40,524 nt of DNA from assembly GCA_018780265.1 (NCBI GenBank), contig JADMJV010000045.1, positions 47,431 to 87,954 on the forward strand. Reading direction: 5' to 3'. Origin of the DNA: a bacterium (GTDB lineage: Bacteria > Vulcanimicrobiota > Xenobia > Xenobiales > JADMJV01). The notes under the pieces are model-generated. The model was not told the DNA's origin, searched no databases, and saw nothing but the letters and a program-made list of their open reading frames with translations. Positions 1-8,197 of this stretch are shown here, in pieces; position 1 is the first letter of the stretch; each line of letters starts with the position of its first letter. The translations under genes and the position numbers were made by a program.

Positions 1-172
1 TCGGAAAAAGAAGGGGAATGCCCCCGCGCACGTTTTTGGAAGAATCGTCAAAGGTGGCCTGATCCAGGTAGAGGTACTCGCGTTCCTCAAAACGCAGCGA
101 GAAGACCATGCCTCCGCGTTGCGGCGACACCCTGGCACGTAAGAGGCCGCATGAGTCGACGATTTCAATCAT
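1..172 (-). CDS. Aldose 1-epimerase-like protein, N-terminal part (runs off the window)
   Basis: Reading the minus strand from an ATG at 172 gives 57 residues that run off the left edge. The segment NVRGGIPLLFP near the end is the signature found early in galactose-mutarotase/glucose-6-phosphate 1-epimerase-type proteins, where it follows a first beta-rich segment such as the one here (SPQRGGMVFSLRFEEREYLY). These enzymes interconvert alpha and beta anomers of sugars in the cytoplasm. The catalytic His and Glu lie outside the window, so activity cannot be judged. No clear Shine-Dalgarno site precedes the ATG. The gene is divergent from the protease at 276. Family assignment is fairly secure; substrate is unknown. 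Confidence 0.75.
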   Translation of the reverse strand, partial: MIEIVDSCGLLRARVSPQRGGMVFSLRFEEREYLYLDQATFDDSSKNVRGGIPLLFP

Positions 173-224
173 GCAGGGGCAGGTTGGCTACTTTCATCTC
201 CATAGCAGACTAGCACATTGGCCC

Positions 225-266
225 TTGAAATAGCCTTTTCCTGGTCTAGAGAGAGGGTTACAACCC
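225..266 (+). promoter_or_regulatory. Candidate promoter and small palindrome upstream of the subtilase
   Basis: TTGAAA at 225-230 and TAGAGA at 247-252 are separated by 16 nt, a weak sigma70-like pair. They are followed by the palindrome GGGTTACAACCC at 255-266, close to where a transcript would start. The 103-nt divergent gap between 172 and 276 is the only place a promoter for either gene could sit. The match is weak and could be chance. Confidence 0.25.
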
Positions 267-275
267 GTTCATAGT

Positions 276-2201
276 TTGGACTCAACCGGATACTACTGTA
301 AGGGGGTGAACATTCGCGAAGTAAATTTGCTGGAGCGCAAGTTGCCGCCGCACAAATCCGGGGAGGTATTGGCCCGCCTGGCCGAGCCACAGGACCGCCT
401 GGATCTGCAGGGGGTGAAGACTTTAGAGAACTTCGGCCTGCGCCGTGGTGGCGGCGATCTGCTCCGCCTGCAATTGCCAGTCGGGATGTCCACGGCCGAA
501 GGTATCGCCTGGCTGGAAAAAGACCCTCGCTTTGAATACGTCACCAGCAACGATTTGCGAAAAACCAGTCAGTGCAGCGACGACTACGACCCCATCGCCC
601 TGTGGGGAATGCACCGCATCAATGCACCGGCTGCCTGGCAACAGACCACCGGCTCGCACACAGGTCCCATTATCGCCGTGGTCGACACGGGCGTCGACCT
701 GAAACACCCCGATCTGGCCGCCAATCTGTGGACCAATCCAGGAGAAATTCCAGACAACGGCGTTGACGACGATGGTAACGGGGTGATTGACGACGTCAAC
801 GGCTACGATGCCGTACATCAGACCGGCAATCCCCAAGACGACTATGGGCACGGTACCCATTGCGCGGGAACCATAGGCGCCGTGGGCGACAACGACCAGG
901 GCGTGGTGGGCGTCAACTGGCAGGCTCGCCTGATGCCGGTCAAGATGATGCAAAATGGCGAGGGCACGGTTGCCGATACGGTCCGAGCCATCGCATACGC
1001 CACCCAGATGGGTGCCCGCATCACCTCCAACAGCTACGGCGGTGGCTACAACGAGGCCGAACGTGATGCCTTCGAATCCTCCCCGCTATTACACCTGTGC
1101 GCGGCCGGCAACGAGGCCAACGACAACGATGTCAGCCCTTACTATCCGGAAGACCGCCCGGTAGGTTATCCGGCCAGCTACCCCTTTGAAAACATTATCG
1201 CCGTGGGCGCCAGCGACAAACGCGACCGACTGGCGCGCTTCTCCAACTATGGGCCGCGCAACGTGGATCTGGCTGCCCCCGGGACGGGTACGCTCTCGAC
1301 GGTCCCTGGCGGCGGCTACGAGGAAAAAAGCGGCACTTCCATGGCTACCCCTCACGTGGCCGGAGTTGCCGGCCTGATCGCCACTCTGTATCCACAGGCC
1401 AGCAACGAGCAGATCCGTACGCGCCTGTTGGCCAATGTAGACCAGCTCCCCGAACTGCGAGACAAAGTTGCCAGCGGCGGACGGCTCAATGCTTCCATGG
1501 CCCTGGAAGAAGACACCATCGCTCCGGCCACACCTGCCCACGTCCAGGCCAGCAGTGACGGAGCCTGGCTGGATGTAAGCTGGGTCAACAGTGGAGATGA
1601 TGGCCAGGAAGGCTCGGCCTATCGCTTCCACGTAAGCAGCGGCGACTACCACACCAGCGGACCGGCCCTGGCCAGCGGTCAACCCCAGCAGGTGCGCATC
1701 CCGGCTGGCGACGGACCCATCAGCGTTCGGCTGGAAGACAATGTGGGCAACCTCAGCCCGGCCGGTCTGGCCGATAGCAGCGCATCTCTTGAGGCAGTGA
1801 CCCCGAACTGGAACAGCGACGGCAACTGGGGACAGGTGGATAAGCCCGGGCGTCCCGGCGTCTGGACAGACAGCCCCGCCGGCGCTTACGCTAACCACGC
1901 CGATTCGGCTCTGACCAGTGACTGGGTCGACTTGAGCAGCCTGCAAAAGCCTTTATTACGCTTTGCAGCCCGCCACCGCCTGGAAGCCAGCACCGACTTT
2001 GTCTACCTGGAGGCTCAATCTCAGGGCAGCCAGGACTGGAAACAACTGGCCGACTTTACCAGCTACCGCGAGTGGGAGGATCACCACATTGACCTCTCCG
2101 AGTTGAGCGGCAATGTGCGCTTCCGGTTCCGACTACTCAGCGATGGCGCCAAAGTCGAGGATGGCTTTTCTCTGCACAGACCCGAGATCGTAGGCGGCTA
2201 A
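276..2201 (+). CDS. Subtilisin-like (S8) serine protease with C-terminal beta domains
   Basis: A 641-residue S8 peptidase. The catalytic triad is visible: Asp137 in VVDTGVD, His192 in GHGTHCAG and Ser355 in SGTSMATPH, with the oxyanion Asn279 in AAGNE. Residues 25-95 look like an N-terminal propeptide that would keep the enzyme inactive until cleaved. After the catalytic domain (to about 415) comes a fibronectin-III-like segment (about 422-505). A final jelly-roll-like domain follows (about 535-641; SDWVDLSSLQKPLLRF), of the kind that binds substrate in secreted proteases. An Asp-rich loop (DNGVDDDGNGVIDDVNG) resembles a calcium site. The start is uncertain: TTG at 276 or GTG at 306, the latter directly behind AAGGGG. 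Neither gives a recognisable signal peptide, which is odd for this domain layout. Family call is firm; location is uncertain. Confidence 0.9.
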   Translation: MDSTGYYCKGVNIREVNLLERKLPPHKSGEVLARLAEPQDRLDLQGVKTLENFGLRRGGGDLLRLQLPVGMSTAEGIAWLEKDPRFEYVTSNDLRKTSQCSDDYDPIALWGMHRINAPAAWQQTTGSHTGPIIAVVDTGVDLKHPDLAANLWTNPGEIPDNGVDDDGNGVIDDVNGYDAVHQTGNPQDDYGHGTHCAGTIGAVGDNDQGVVGVNWQARLMPVKMMQNGEGTVADTVRAIAYATQMGARITSNSYGGGYNEAERDAFESSPLLHLCAAGNEANDNDVSPYYPEDRPVGYPASYPFENIIAVGASDKRDRLARFSNYGPRNVDLAAPGTGTLSTVPGGGYEEKSGTSMATPHVAGVAGLIATLYPQASNEQIRTRLLANVDQLPELRDKVASGGRLNASMALEEDTIAPATPAHVQASSDGAWLDVSWVNSGDDGQEGSAYRFHVSSGDYHTSGPALASGQPQQVRIPAGDGPISVRLEDNVGNLSPAGLADSSASLEAVTPNWNSDGNWGQVDKPGRPGVWTDSPAGAYANHADSALTSDWVDLSSLQKPLLRFAARHRLEASTDFVYLEAQSQGSQDWKQLADFTSYREWEDHHIDLSELSGNVRFRFRLLSDGAKVEDGFSLHRPEIVGG

Positions 2202-2280
2202 ACCACCGATCCCAGGTAGCGCAGTCGTCAGCCCCGCCAGCGACGGCTCACTGGTCTTGGCCTCCTGACCAACACTTGCT

Positions 2281-3968
2281 TTACGCTAGATTGGCGTCCT
2301 GGGCCTCGCCCTCGTCTTTCATGTGGGTGTTGATGTAGTTTTGGAACTGATCCTGGACCCGTTTCACCTGCCACATGTATTGACAGCCCTGGAAGTAGAA
2401 CTGCTGACCCTCGCGGATCTCCTCGGCGGAATCTCCCATGACTCCCTGGCGGATTTTGGCAATGCCAAATTCGCAGTCCTCGATCCCCTGTTCCATCAGG
2501 CCCACCGCGCCAGCCACCACTTCGGTGACCTCTTCGGCGTCCTGACGCTGGTCTTCGAGGGCATTTTGAATCGCGGAATCTTGGTGCGGGCCTCAGCGAT
2601 GTGCCGATCCAGACCATCGAGCATAGCCAGCACCTCGTCGGCGCTCAGGTTGCCGCTCTGAAACTCCTGGCAGGCGTCAAAGAGGCGTTTCATCACGTCA
2701 GTCATGACCGGTCCGCTTTCGCCCCCGTCAGGAGCATCCGAGATCTCCATGCTGGAGGCGCCGCCGCTACCAAATTCTTCGCTGCCCGTCATTTGGGGAA
2801 GTTGGCGCCCACAACTGCTGCACATTCGGTTGTTGGGAACGTTGAGAGTGGAGCACGACGGACAGACGATCTTGCCGTAGCGCTCATTAAACTCTTGCAC
2901 ATTGTTGTTGGCCGAGTGCAGGTCCAGGGTGGCTGCTTCCAATTGTTTCATGGCCTCCTGGGCCACTTCGGGTTTGCCATCACTGGCTTCGGAAAAGGCC
3001 AGTAGCGTTTCGAGCGCCTCCTCGATGGCCTCCATCGACTCGACGATCCGCGCCCCTTCCTCCTGGATAGTGCTGGAACTGGTGGGCGTCTGAGCTGCCA
3101 ATTTGGCCTGGGCCAGGGCCTTTTGAATCTCCTCCAGTTGCTGCTGGCACAGGCCACGCAGCACCTCGGGATGCATGCCTCCACCCAGCAACGAGCGAGC
3201 CGACAGGAGTACCGTGTTGACAGCCCGCGAAGGGGTGGGACCGGCTACGGCGGCTTCATTGAAAGTGGCAATGGCCGCGTTCAATTCGTCCTGTCCTTGA
3301 GAGAAGGTGGCGATCTCTTCGTCGAAGTTAGCGGCTGATGACTCTTTGCTGAGTATCTCCAGACGAGCGATGCTGGCCAACAGCTTTTCAAAAGCCGCCT
3401 TTCGTTCAGGCACCCCTTTGTCGTTCTTGTGTTTGCTGTTGTCGATTTCAGCGATGGCGCCCTGATAGGTGTCCTTGTACTGAGTGCAGGTAGCCTGCCA
3501 GGCTTCTTGCGAGGTCTGCCCCTTGCGCAAGGCCACTCCGAGGTTGGTAAGGAGATTGACCAAAGGTAACTTGTGCGACCCTCGTGACAACACCCGCTGC
3601 TCGTAACCCGACATGGCCGTCAATAAACCGTTGGAGGCAAAGGACAGCATCATGGCCGCTTCTAACAATGATTCCGGCTTAGGGTCGGCCTTGAAGCCCA
3701 AAATGGCTTCCAGGGCCCGACCGTAGCCCTCGTAGAGCCGCTCGATCAACTCGATCTCTTTACTCAGTTCCTTCTGAAAGTCCTCAGGTTGGCTTTCTAT
3801 CTCCGAAAAGAAGCGATCGGAAACGGCCGTCATTTCACTGTGTCTCTGATTGGCGGCAGCTTCCAGTTGAGGATAGAGGTCTGGTTTGCCCCCAGCGATT
3901 TCCTGACACAGGTCGATCATTTGCTGCGTTGCCGGTGAGCTAACCGGTGGTATTGCTATTTGATTCAC
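2281..3968 (-). CDS. Coiled-coil zinc-ribbon protein, frameshifted near 2575
   Basis: Function not recognised. From a GTG at 3968 (preceded by GGGAGAA) the frame reads helical, coiled-coil-like sequence. It includes a four-cysteine zinc ribbon, C369-x2-C372 and C383-x2-C386, and then continues to about residue 464. There the frame runs into an Arg/Lys/Trp-rich tail ending at 2496. A second frame picks up immediately at about 2574 with AIQNALEDQRQDAEEVTEVV and stays helical and acidic to a TAA at 2281. Joining the two by a one-base change at the CC of 2575-2576 gives a coherent protein of about 562 residues. The lesion may be a sequencing error or a real mutation; no slippery heptamer is present. 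The start overlaps the stop of the GNAT gene by GTGA, so the two are probably co-translated. Possibly a cytoplasmic scaffold, but that is a guess. Confidence 0.7.
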
Positions 3969-4579
3969 AGTTGTTCTCCCGACGGTTGATTTTGGCAGTC
4001 TCGTTGCGTTCCGGGCTTGCGCTTGCGCAAGAGTCGGCTCACTGCGTGACCGCGTTCAGACATGGGTCGTCCGGGCATGGGCACCCGGCCCTCCGGCCCG
4101 CAGGCCAGAGTCAGTTGATAGCGTTCGATCTCGAAGCCCAATTTGATAGCGCTCAGCAGAGCCCTCTCGTTAGAAGCGGTTACCCTCGAGGTCATGTAGC
4201 GGAAACCATGCTGATGAGACACTTTGGCGGCCTCCCAGACCAGCTTATGACCGACGTACTTCCCATAGTAATCAGGCTCTACGGCCATATTGTAGATAAA
4301 CGACTGGCTCTCACCGGTGGTTTCTTCGACCTGATTGAATTCCAATATCAGAAAGCCTACTACCGCTCCCTCCTTGGCGTTGTCTACGGCCACCAATACG
4401 GCTGCCTGGCGGCGCCGATAGATCAGCCGATCCAAGCCCTCCAGGTGTTCCAGGGCGCTCGATCGGACCGCTTCGTTAGAAATATCGCGGTTGGCCGGGA
4501 TCCCCAGGTCGGCGCTGGCCAGGGTGAGCCTCTTGATGTCGGCGACATCCCGCAGTTGGGCCGGTCGGACCTCAATCAC
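3965..4579 (-). CDS. GNAT-family N-acetyltransferase
   Basis: A 204-residue protein with the Gcn5-related acetyltransferase fold. The core strand and acetyl-CoA loop are seen as FIYNMAVEPDYYGKYVGHKL, where YYGKYVG fits the pyrophosphate-binding motif (Q/R-x-x-G-x-G/A). The late motif ASNERALLSAIKLGFE matches the usual N-x-x-A-x-x-x-Y/A-x-x-x-GF region. The last 35 residues are basic (RLLRKRK) and outside the fold. Such enzymes move an acetyl group from acetyl-CoA to an amine on a small molecule or protein; the substrate cannot be read from sequence. The start overlaps the upstream UPF0489/TPR gene by 8 nt, and the stop overlaps the next gene start by 4 nt, so it sits in the middle of a tight three-gene operon. 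Confidence 0.85.
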   Translation of the reverse strand: MIEVRPAQLRDVADIKRLTLASADLGIPANRDISNEAVRSSALEHLEGLDRLIYRRRQAAVLVAVDNAKEGAVVGFLILEFNQVEETTGESQSFIYNMAVEPDYYGKYVGHKLVWEAAKVSHQHGFRYMTSRVTASNERALLSAIKLGFEIERYQLTLACGPEGRVPMPGRPMSERGHAVSRLLRKRKPGTQRDCQNQPSGEQL

Positions 4580-5900
4580 GGGGATTTCTCAGAGCTGCTT
4601 TCATCGCCAGCTTTTCGACCTGAAGTTTGAGATTTCCCGGTGCCGCGCTGGACCGCACACGCTGACACTCGGCCTGCATCAGAGAAATCTGCCCCAGCTT
4701 GAAGTAGACTTCAGCCAATTGAACACGAGCCAGGGCGCTTTCCAGCTCTTGAGGGGCCAGTTGAATGGACTTACGAAAGCTTTTGGCGGCTGGCTCCCAA
4801 AGACCAAGCTCACTTTGAGCCCGAGCCAACTCGCGCCACAAGGAAGCCTGGCGCGGGCAGCCTTGCAGGGCCCGGGTAAACTCCTGGACCGCCTGGTCGT
4901 GGCGTCCCAATCGAACCAGAGCCAGGCCACGCAGGTGCCCCAGGTGGCCCTTCTGCGCGTCAGTCAACAGGCTGTCGCTAAGATTGGCCCAACAGCCCAA
5001 AGCCTCCTCGAAGAGCAGTTGCGAGTTGGCCACCAGGCCGCGCAGGTAATCGGCTCCCACCCAGTCCACCTGATCCAGCCACCGTCGGGCTCCGGCAAAA
5101 TCCTGGCGTTGCCAGCGCTGACAGGCCAGATCAAAGGGCTGTAGCGCGTAGCCCGGGTCCAGGAGAGCGGCCTGCAGCCAGGCCGCGTCCCCCAGTGGGA
5201 CACCGCTGCCACAGGCCTGAGTGACCAGTCGGGCGGCCTCCAGCCAGGTCGGTAGATATAGCCCCCACGGCTGTTGAGCGCTTAGCTGGCGCCAGTAGTG
5301 GAAGGCCAGATCGGCCTGACCGGCATAGATCATCTGAGTTAGATTGCCCAGAAAGCGTCGCTGCACTGGCGTGTAGCCGCCCTGCACCGAGTAGGCTACT
5401 GTCACAGCCTGCCACGGTTGGGCGCCCAGAAGCTGGTGCAACTGGAATGGGGTCTGCCAAACCTCGTCGCTTGAACCCAAAAAATAGTCGGCGTCGATGT
5501 CGAGCAAGTAGCCTTGGGTTAAGGGGGGCAAACGGTCGCTGGTACAGATGGTGAGGGGCCGGCCCTCGAGTTGGCCGTGCACGCGGCCTTCCACCATCCT
5601 AAGCGCGGCCACGTCGTCGAGTTTGAGAAAGTTCCACCGTCCCAGTTCGCCCAGGGCCCAGGTCAGGTCCAGTTCGTAGTTGCAGAGATGGGGAGGGATC
5701 ACCCAAATGACTTCGCTGACCAGGCCCTGGCGCAGGGCGTGCAGCAGATAATTGCCACAGTTTATTTGCGGTAAGGGAAGCTCGGAGAGGATCGGCACTT
5801 CAAACTCGGAGGTGTCTAAATGTGCGTCGACATGCAGGCAGCAAGCCTCTCGGATTCCCAGGCTTTGCCAGAAGAAGAAGGCGTCTCGATGATCCTCCAT
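4572..5900 (-). CDS. UPF0489 (peptide-arginase-like) domain protein with C-terminal TPR repeats
   Basis: A 442-residue protein from the ATG at 5900. The N-terminus MEDHRDAFFFW followed by HVDAHLD (H23, D25, H27, D29) and a later DIDADYF is the metal-ligand pattern of the UPF0489 family. That family is related to arginase, and at least one member (OspR of landornamide biosynthesis) converts peptide arginines to ornithine. The second half is helical with TPR-like repeats (LRGLALVRLGRHDQAVQEF; LWRELARAQSELGLWEPAAK), typical of protein-binding platforms. A substrate that is a protein or peptide is therefore a reasonable inference, not shown. The start is uncertain: no Shine-Dalgarno, and a terminator-like hairpin ends 9 nt upstream. 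In-frame TTG at 5903 or GTG at 5951 are alternatives, and family members normally have a few residues before the MEDH segment. The 3' end overlaps the GNAT gene by 8 nt. Confidence 0.75.
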   Translation of the reverse strand: MEDHRDAFFFWQSLGIREACCLHVDAHLDTSEFEVPILSELPLPQINCGNYLLHALRQGLVSEVIWVIPPHLCNYELDLTWALGELGRWNFLKLDDVAALRMVEGRVHGQLEGRPLTICTSDRLPPLTQGYLLDIDADYFLGSSDEVWQTPFQLHQLLGAQPWQAVTVAYSVQGGYTPVQRRFLGNLTQMIYAGQADLAFHYWRQLSAQQPWGLYLPTWLEAARLVTQACGSGVPLGDAAWLQAALLDPGYALQPFDLACQRWQRQDFAGARRWLDQVDWVGADYLRGLVANSQLLFEEALGCWANLSDSLLTDAQKGHLGHLRGLALVRLGRHDQAVQEFTRALQGCPRQASLWRELARAQSELGLWEPAAKSFRKSIQLAPQELESALARVQLAEVYFKLGQISLMQAECQRVRSSAAPGNLKLQVEKLAMKAALRNPRD

Positions 5901-5908
5901 CAAAAGAC

Positions 5909-5948
5909 AAGGCCCGAGGCCATCGCTTGTCGATGAACTCGGGCCTTG
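5909..5948 (-). terminator. Rho-independent terminator behind the GQQPY/Met-rich gene
   Basis: AAGGCCCGAG (5939-5948 read on the minus strand) pairs perfectly with CTCGGGCCTT (5909-5918). An inner stem CATCG/CGATG closes a five-base loop. On the minus strand the hairpin is followed by GTCTTTTG, a short T-rich tract. It lies 23 nt after the stop of the gene ending at 5972 and 9 nt before the ATG at 5900, so it may reduce read-through into the UPF0489 gene or occlude its start. Confidence 0.6.
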
Positions 5949-5971
5949 CACGGGAGATACGGGGACCGGAT

Positions 5972-6751
5972 TTAGCAGAAGCGGTGTCCGCCGCCAGGGC
6001 AGCAACCATACTGGGGAGGAGGGCAGAACTGACCGCCGCCACCCCCGAAGTTGTTGAAACCGCCACCGCCCATGGTTTGCATCATCATCATCATGGAGCC
6101 CATCATGTTCATCATCTGGCCCATCATCATCATTTTCATCATCGGGTCCATACCCTGCTGACCATAGGGCTGCTGGCCATAAGGCTGCTGACCACCATAA
6201 TAGGGCTGCTGGCCATAGGGCTGCTGGCCATAAGGCTGCTGACCATACTGGGGATATTGCCCATAGTTTGGATTGCAAGGATACATGTTAGGAGGCAGGC
6301 AGGGGGGCATAATCTGGCCCGAGCCGGCACCGCAACCGCCGTTGTACGGCCCGAAACACTGATTGTTGTAGCCCTGTTGGCAGGACTCTTGGGGGCCGAT
6401 GCCTGTGGCGCCGATAACTCCCTGCTGCATATTGCCCAGGAAGCCGGAGGCTGCACCACCGAAACCTACGCCGGCCATTGCGCCCAGCGGGCCACCCAGC
6501 ATAAAGCCGGCGATACCTGCCGTAATGGGGTTGCCCAAAATTTCTTTGCCCGCGCCCAGGACCCCAGAGAGCACCTCGCCGCCGGACTTGATGAACATGC
6601 TGTGCAGGCCGCCTTTGAAGTCGCCCTGCAGAATTTTACCGGCCCCTTCGAAAACTCGGCCAGCGCCGCGGATTACACCACCGGCGACCGATGCCACCGC
6701 TTTGAAAGGCGCTGCGATAGCACCACCAACTGCACGAACGACTCCACCCAT
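5972..6751 (-). CDS. Low-complexity protein: Gly zipper, Cys-rich, GQQPY repeats, Met-rich tract
   Basis: A 259-residue protein with no recognised family. The start is supported by GGAGG 10 nt before the ATG at 6751. Residues 1-115 are Gly/Ala-rich with a glycine-zipper hydrophobic stretch (GFMLGGPLGAMAGVGFGGAA), suggestive of membrane insertion or oligomerisation. A Cys/Pro/Asn segment follows, then repeated GQQPY units, and then a tract in which Met dominates (MMKMMMMGQMMNMMGSMMMM). A Gly-rich C-terminus carries further cysteines and ends CCPGGGHRFC. The ORF on the opposite strand over this region is His/Leu-rich and is judged a shadow. The composition would suit a structural, phase-separating or metal-binding (Met/Cys/His) role, all speculative. 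A terminator follows the stop, so it is probably transcribed as a single gene with its own promoter. Confidence 0.7.
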   Translation of the reverse strand: MGGVVRAVGGAIAAPFKAVASVAGGVIRGAGRVFEGAGKILQGDFKGGLHSMFIKSGGEVLSGVLGAGKEILGNPITAGIAGFMLGGPLGAMAGVGFGGAASGFLGNMQQGVIGATGIGPQESCQQGYNNQCFGPYNGGCGAGSGQIMPPCLPPNMYPCNPNYGQYPQYGQQPYGQQPYGQQPYYGGQQPYGQQPYGQQGMDPMMKMMMMGQMMNMMGSMMMMMQTMGGGGFNNFGGGGGQFCPPPQYGCCPGGGHRFC

Positions 6752-6814
6752 GTTCTTGTTCCTCCGATTTCTGAATCTGCAATCTTGTTGTTGGTTGTTT
6801 TATCCCCCCCCAGC

Positions 6815-6852
6815 GGGGTTCCTCTAGGGGTGAAACGTTACACGTTTGTTAA
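6815..6852 (-). promoter_or_regulatory. Candidate promoter/operator of the Met-rich gene
   Basis: On the minus strand TTAACA (6847-6852) is a good -35 element. The following 17-nt spacer contains the inverted repeat AAACG-TGTAA-CGTTT (6833-6847), which could be an operator. The matching -10 (CCTAGA or CCCTAG) is poor. The repeat sits in the 173-nt divergent gap between the Met-rich gene and the M50 protease gene and could serve either. Confidence 0.25.
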
Positions 6853-6924
6853 CATTTTTTGAGCCACTTGTTTCACGATTCTCGTCGCCCGATCCTTTCT
6901 GTCAGTAATTCCAGGAGAGTGACC

Positions 6925-7644
6925 GTGGAACGGGAAATTCGTCTTGTGCAAAAAAATCGCGGTCTGGCTCTGGGTGCGGCTCTGTTGGTGCTGTGGGGGC
7001 TGCATCATATGCCCTATCGGGGGGTAATGCTCTATCCGCTGATGCTGTTCGACACCCTCATGCACGAAATGGGCCACGGTCTGACCGCCTTGCTAGTCGG
7101 CGGGCAGCTTCACCGGTTGGACCTTTTCAGCGACGGTTCCGGACTCGCCCACACGGCCACCTCGGGCGGCTGGAAGACGGCATTGGTGGCTGCTGGCGGT
7201 TTGCTGGGTCCCCCTTTTATGGCCGCATTTGCCTTTGGAGCGGCCCAAACCCCGCGAGGGGCTCGCGCCTGGTTGGTAGGGATGTCGCTGTTCATCTTGG
7301 CTACGCTCGCCTTTTTTGTGCGTGGCGGTATGGCCTGGCCCTTTCTGCTGGTGATCGGACTGGTGCTGCTGGTGTTGGGACTCAAAGGCAATACCGCGGT
7401 GACTCAGGTGTCCACGCTGGTGGTGGCTTGTGAGTTGTCAGTACTGACTTATTCCCGCTCCGACTACCTCTTCATGCCTTCGGCCACCGTCAACGGCGTA
7501 ATCCATACTTCGGACGTGGGCCTGATCGCCAGGGCCCTGCATCTACCCTACTGGCTTTGGGGGATTTGCCTTGGCCTTTTGTCGGCTCTCCTGATCCTGT
7601 GGGAAATCCGCTCCTTTCTGCGGGCCACTCGCCAGCTACAGTAG
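6925..7644 (+). CDS. M50B-type membrane metalloprotease-like protein
   Basis: A 239-residue polytopic membrane protein from the GTG at 6925, chosen because AGGAG lies 7 nt upstream. An earlier in-frame ATG at 6859 lacks such a site. The HEMGH motif sits in a hydrophobic helix (LMLFDTLMHEMGHGLTALL) and is the zinc-binding HExxH of the site-2-protease-like Peptidase_M50B family. About six hydrophobic segments follow, and family members often have a distal Asp; SRSDYLF or HTSDVGL may supply it. These proteins cleave within or near the membrane, though many M50B members are uncharacterised. It is divergent from the Met-rich gene and convergent with the DUF3592 gene. Confidence 0.75.
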   Translation: MEREIRLVQKNRGLALGAALLVLWGLHHMPYRGVMLYPLMLFDTLMHEMGHGLTALLVGGQLHRLDLFSDGSGLAHTATSGGWKTALVAAGGLLGPPFMAAFAFGAAQTPRGARAWLVGMSLFILATLAFFVRGGMAWPFLLVIGLVLLVLGLKGNTAVTQVSTLVVACELSVLTYSRSDYLFMPSATVNGVIHTSDVGLIARALHLPYWLWGICLGLLSALLILWEIRSFLRATRQLQ

Positions 7645-7728
7645 ATTCTTGTCTGCGTCTGGTCCCTCAGGAAAGGCCGGTTTTGAGCCGGAAGGCACCA
7701 TGCGTCGCGCGATTTTGGGTTTGTGGAA

Positions 7729-8187
7729 CTACGGGTTGTTGGCCGCCGACTTTGCTTCCCGCGATTGATTTTTCCAGATCACGTAGATGAATGCATAGGT
7801 AAAAGCCCCAAAGCCCAGCGTCAGGAGCTTGAGGGTGGCCACCCGGTCCACCACTACGCGAGGATCGGTGATGGTGTTCCATTCTGGGTCGGATGGGTCA
7901 TAAAATACGCTGATTTTATCCCCTTTTTGGGGTACCTGGCTCTGACGCATGGAGAGATACTCCTCGCCTTCGCGCCTTCCCGTGGGTGTCTCAAATTGGT
8001 AGCGGACTACATAGCGGGACTTGCCATCCACAATCTGGCCCTCGCCCACGGTGACTTTGCCCTCGGCGGGCCGAGCCACGCGGGCCAGTCGCTGGGCGGC
8101 CTCGTTGCGGACTTCGGCGGCCCTCCAGATGGAAAGCTGTAGCAGCGCCACTACCCCGCACATGAGCCCTAGCAGCGACGTACGCAT
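7729..8187 (-). CDS. DUF3592-type membrane protein
   Basis: A 152-residue protein with a hydrophobic N-terminal helix (residues 4-21) and a second near the C-terminus (LKLLTLGFGAFTYAFIYVIW). Between them is a beta-rich extracytoplasmic domain containing GDKISVFYDPSDPEWNTI, the hallmark segment of DUF3592 proteins. The biochemical role of the family is unknown. It is the last gene of the long minus-strand run, 10 nt behind the thioredoxin gene. Confidence 0.75.
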   Translation of the reverse strand: MRTSLLGLMCGVVALLQLSIWRAAEVRNEAAQRLARVARPAEGKVTVGEGQIVDGKSRYVVRYQFETPTGRREGEEYLSMRQSQVPQKGDKISVFYDPSDPEWNTITDPRVVVDRVATLKLLTLGFGAFTYAFIYVIWKNQSREAKSAANNP

Positions 8188-8197
8188 GGTGGGTTCG

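Noticed and set aside
1089..1946. Antisense frame over the subtilase
   Set aside because: Long open antisense frames are expected in GC-rich genes; the protein is featureless and the sense strand encodes a complete catalytic triad.
2496..2576. Selenocysteine or programmed frameshift explanation for the coiled-coil gene
   Set aside because: The stop reached is after an out-of-frame basic tail and no slippery heptamer or SECIS-like hairpin is evident; a simple one-base lesion explains it.
4572..6278. Long N-terminal extension of the UPF0489 gene
   Set aside because: The extension (ALWPAALW repeats, Asp/His runs) is the out-of-frame reading of the low-complexity gene at 5972-6751.
5822..6862. 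Plus-strand His/Leu-rich frame opposite the Met-rich gene
   Set aside because: It is the antisense of the GQQPY/Met region; the minus-strand gene has a Shine-Dalgarno, terminator and coherent domain order.
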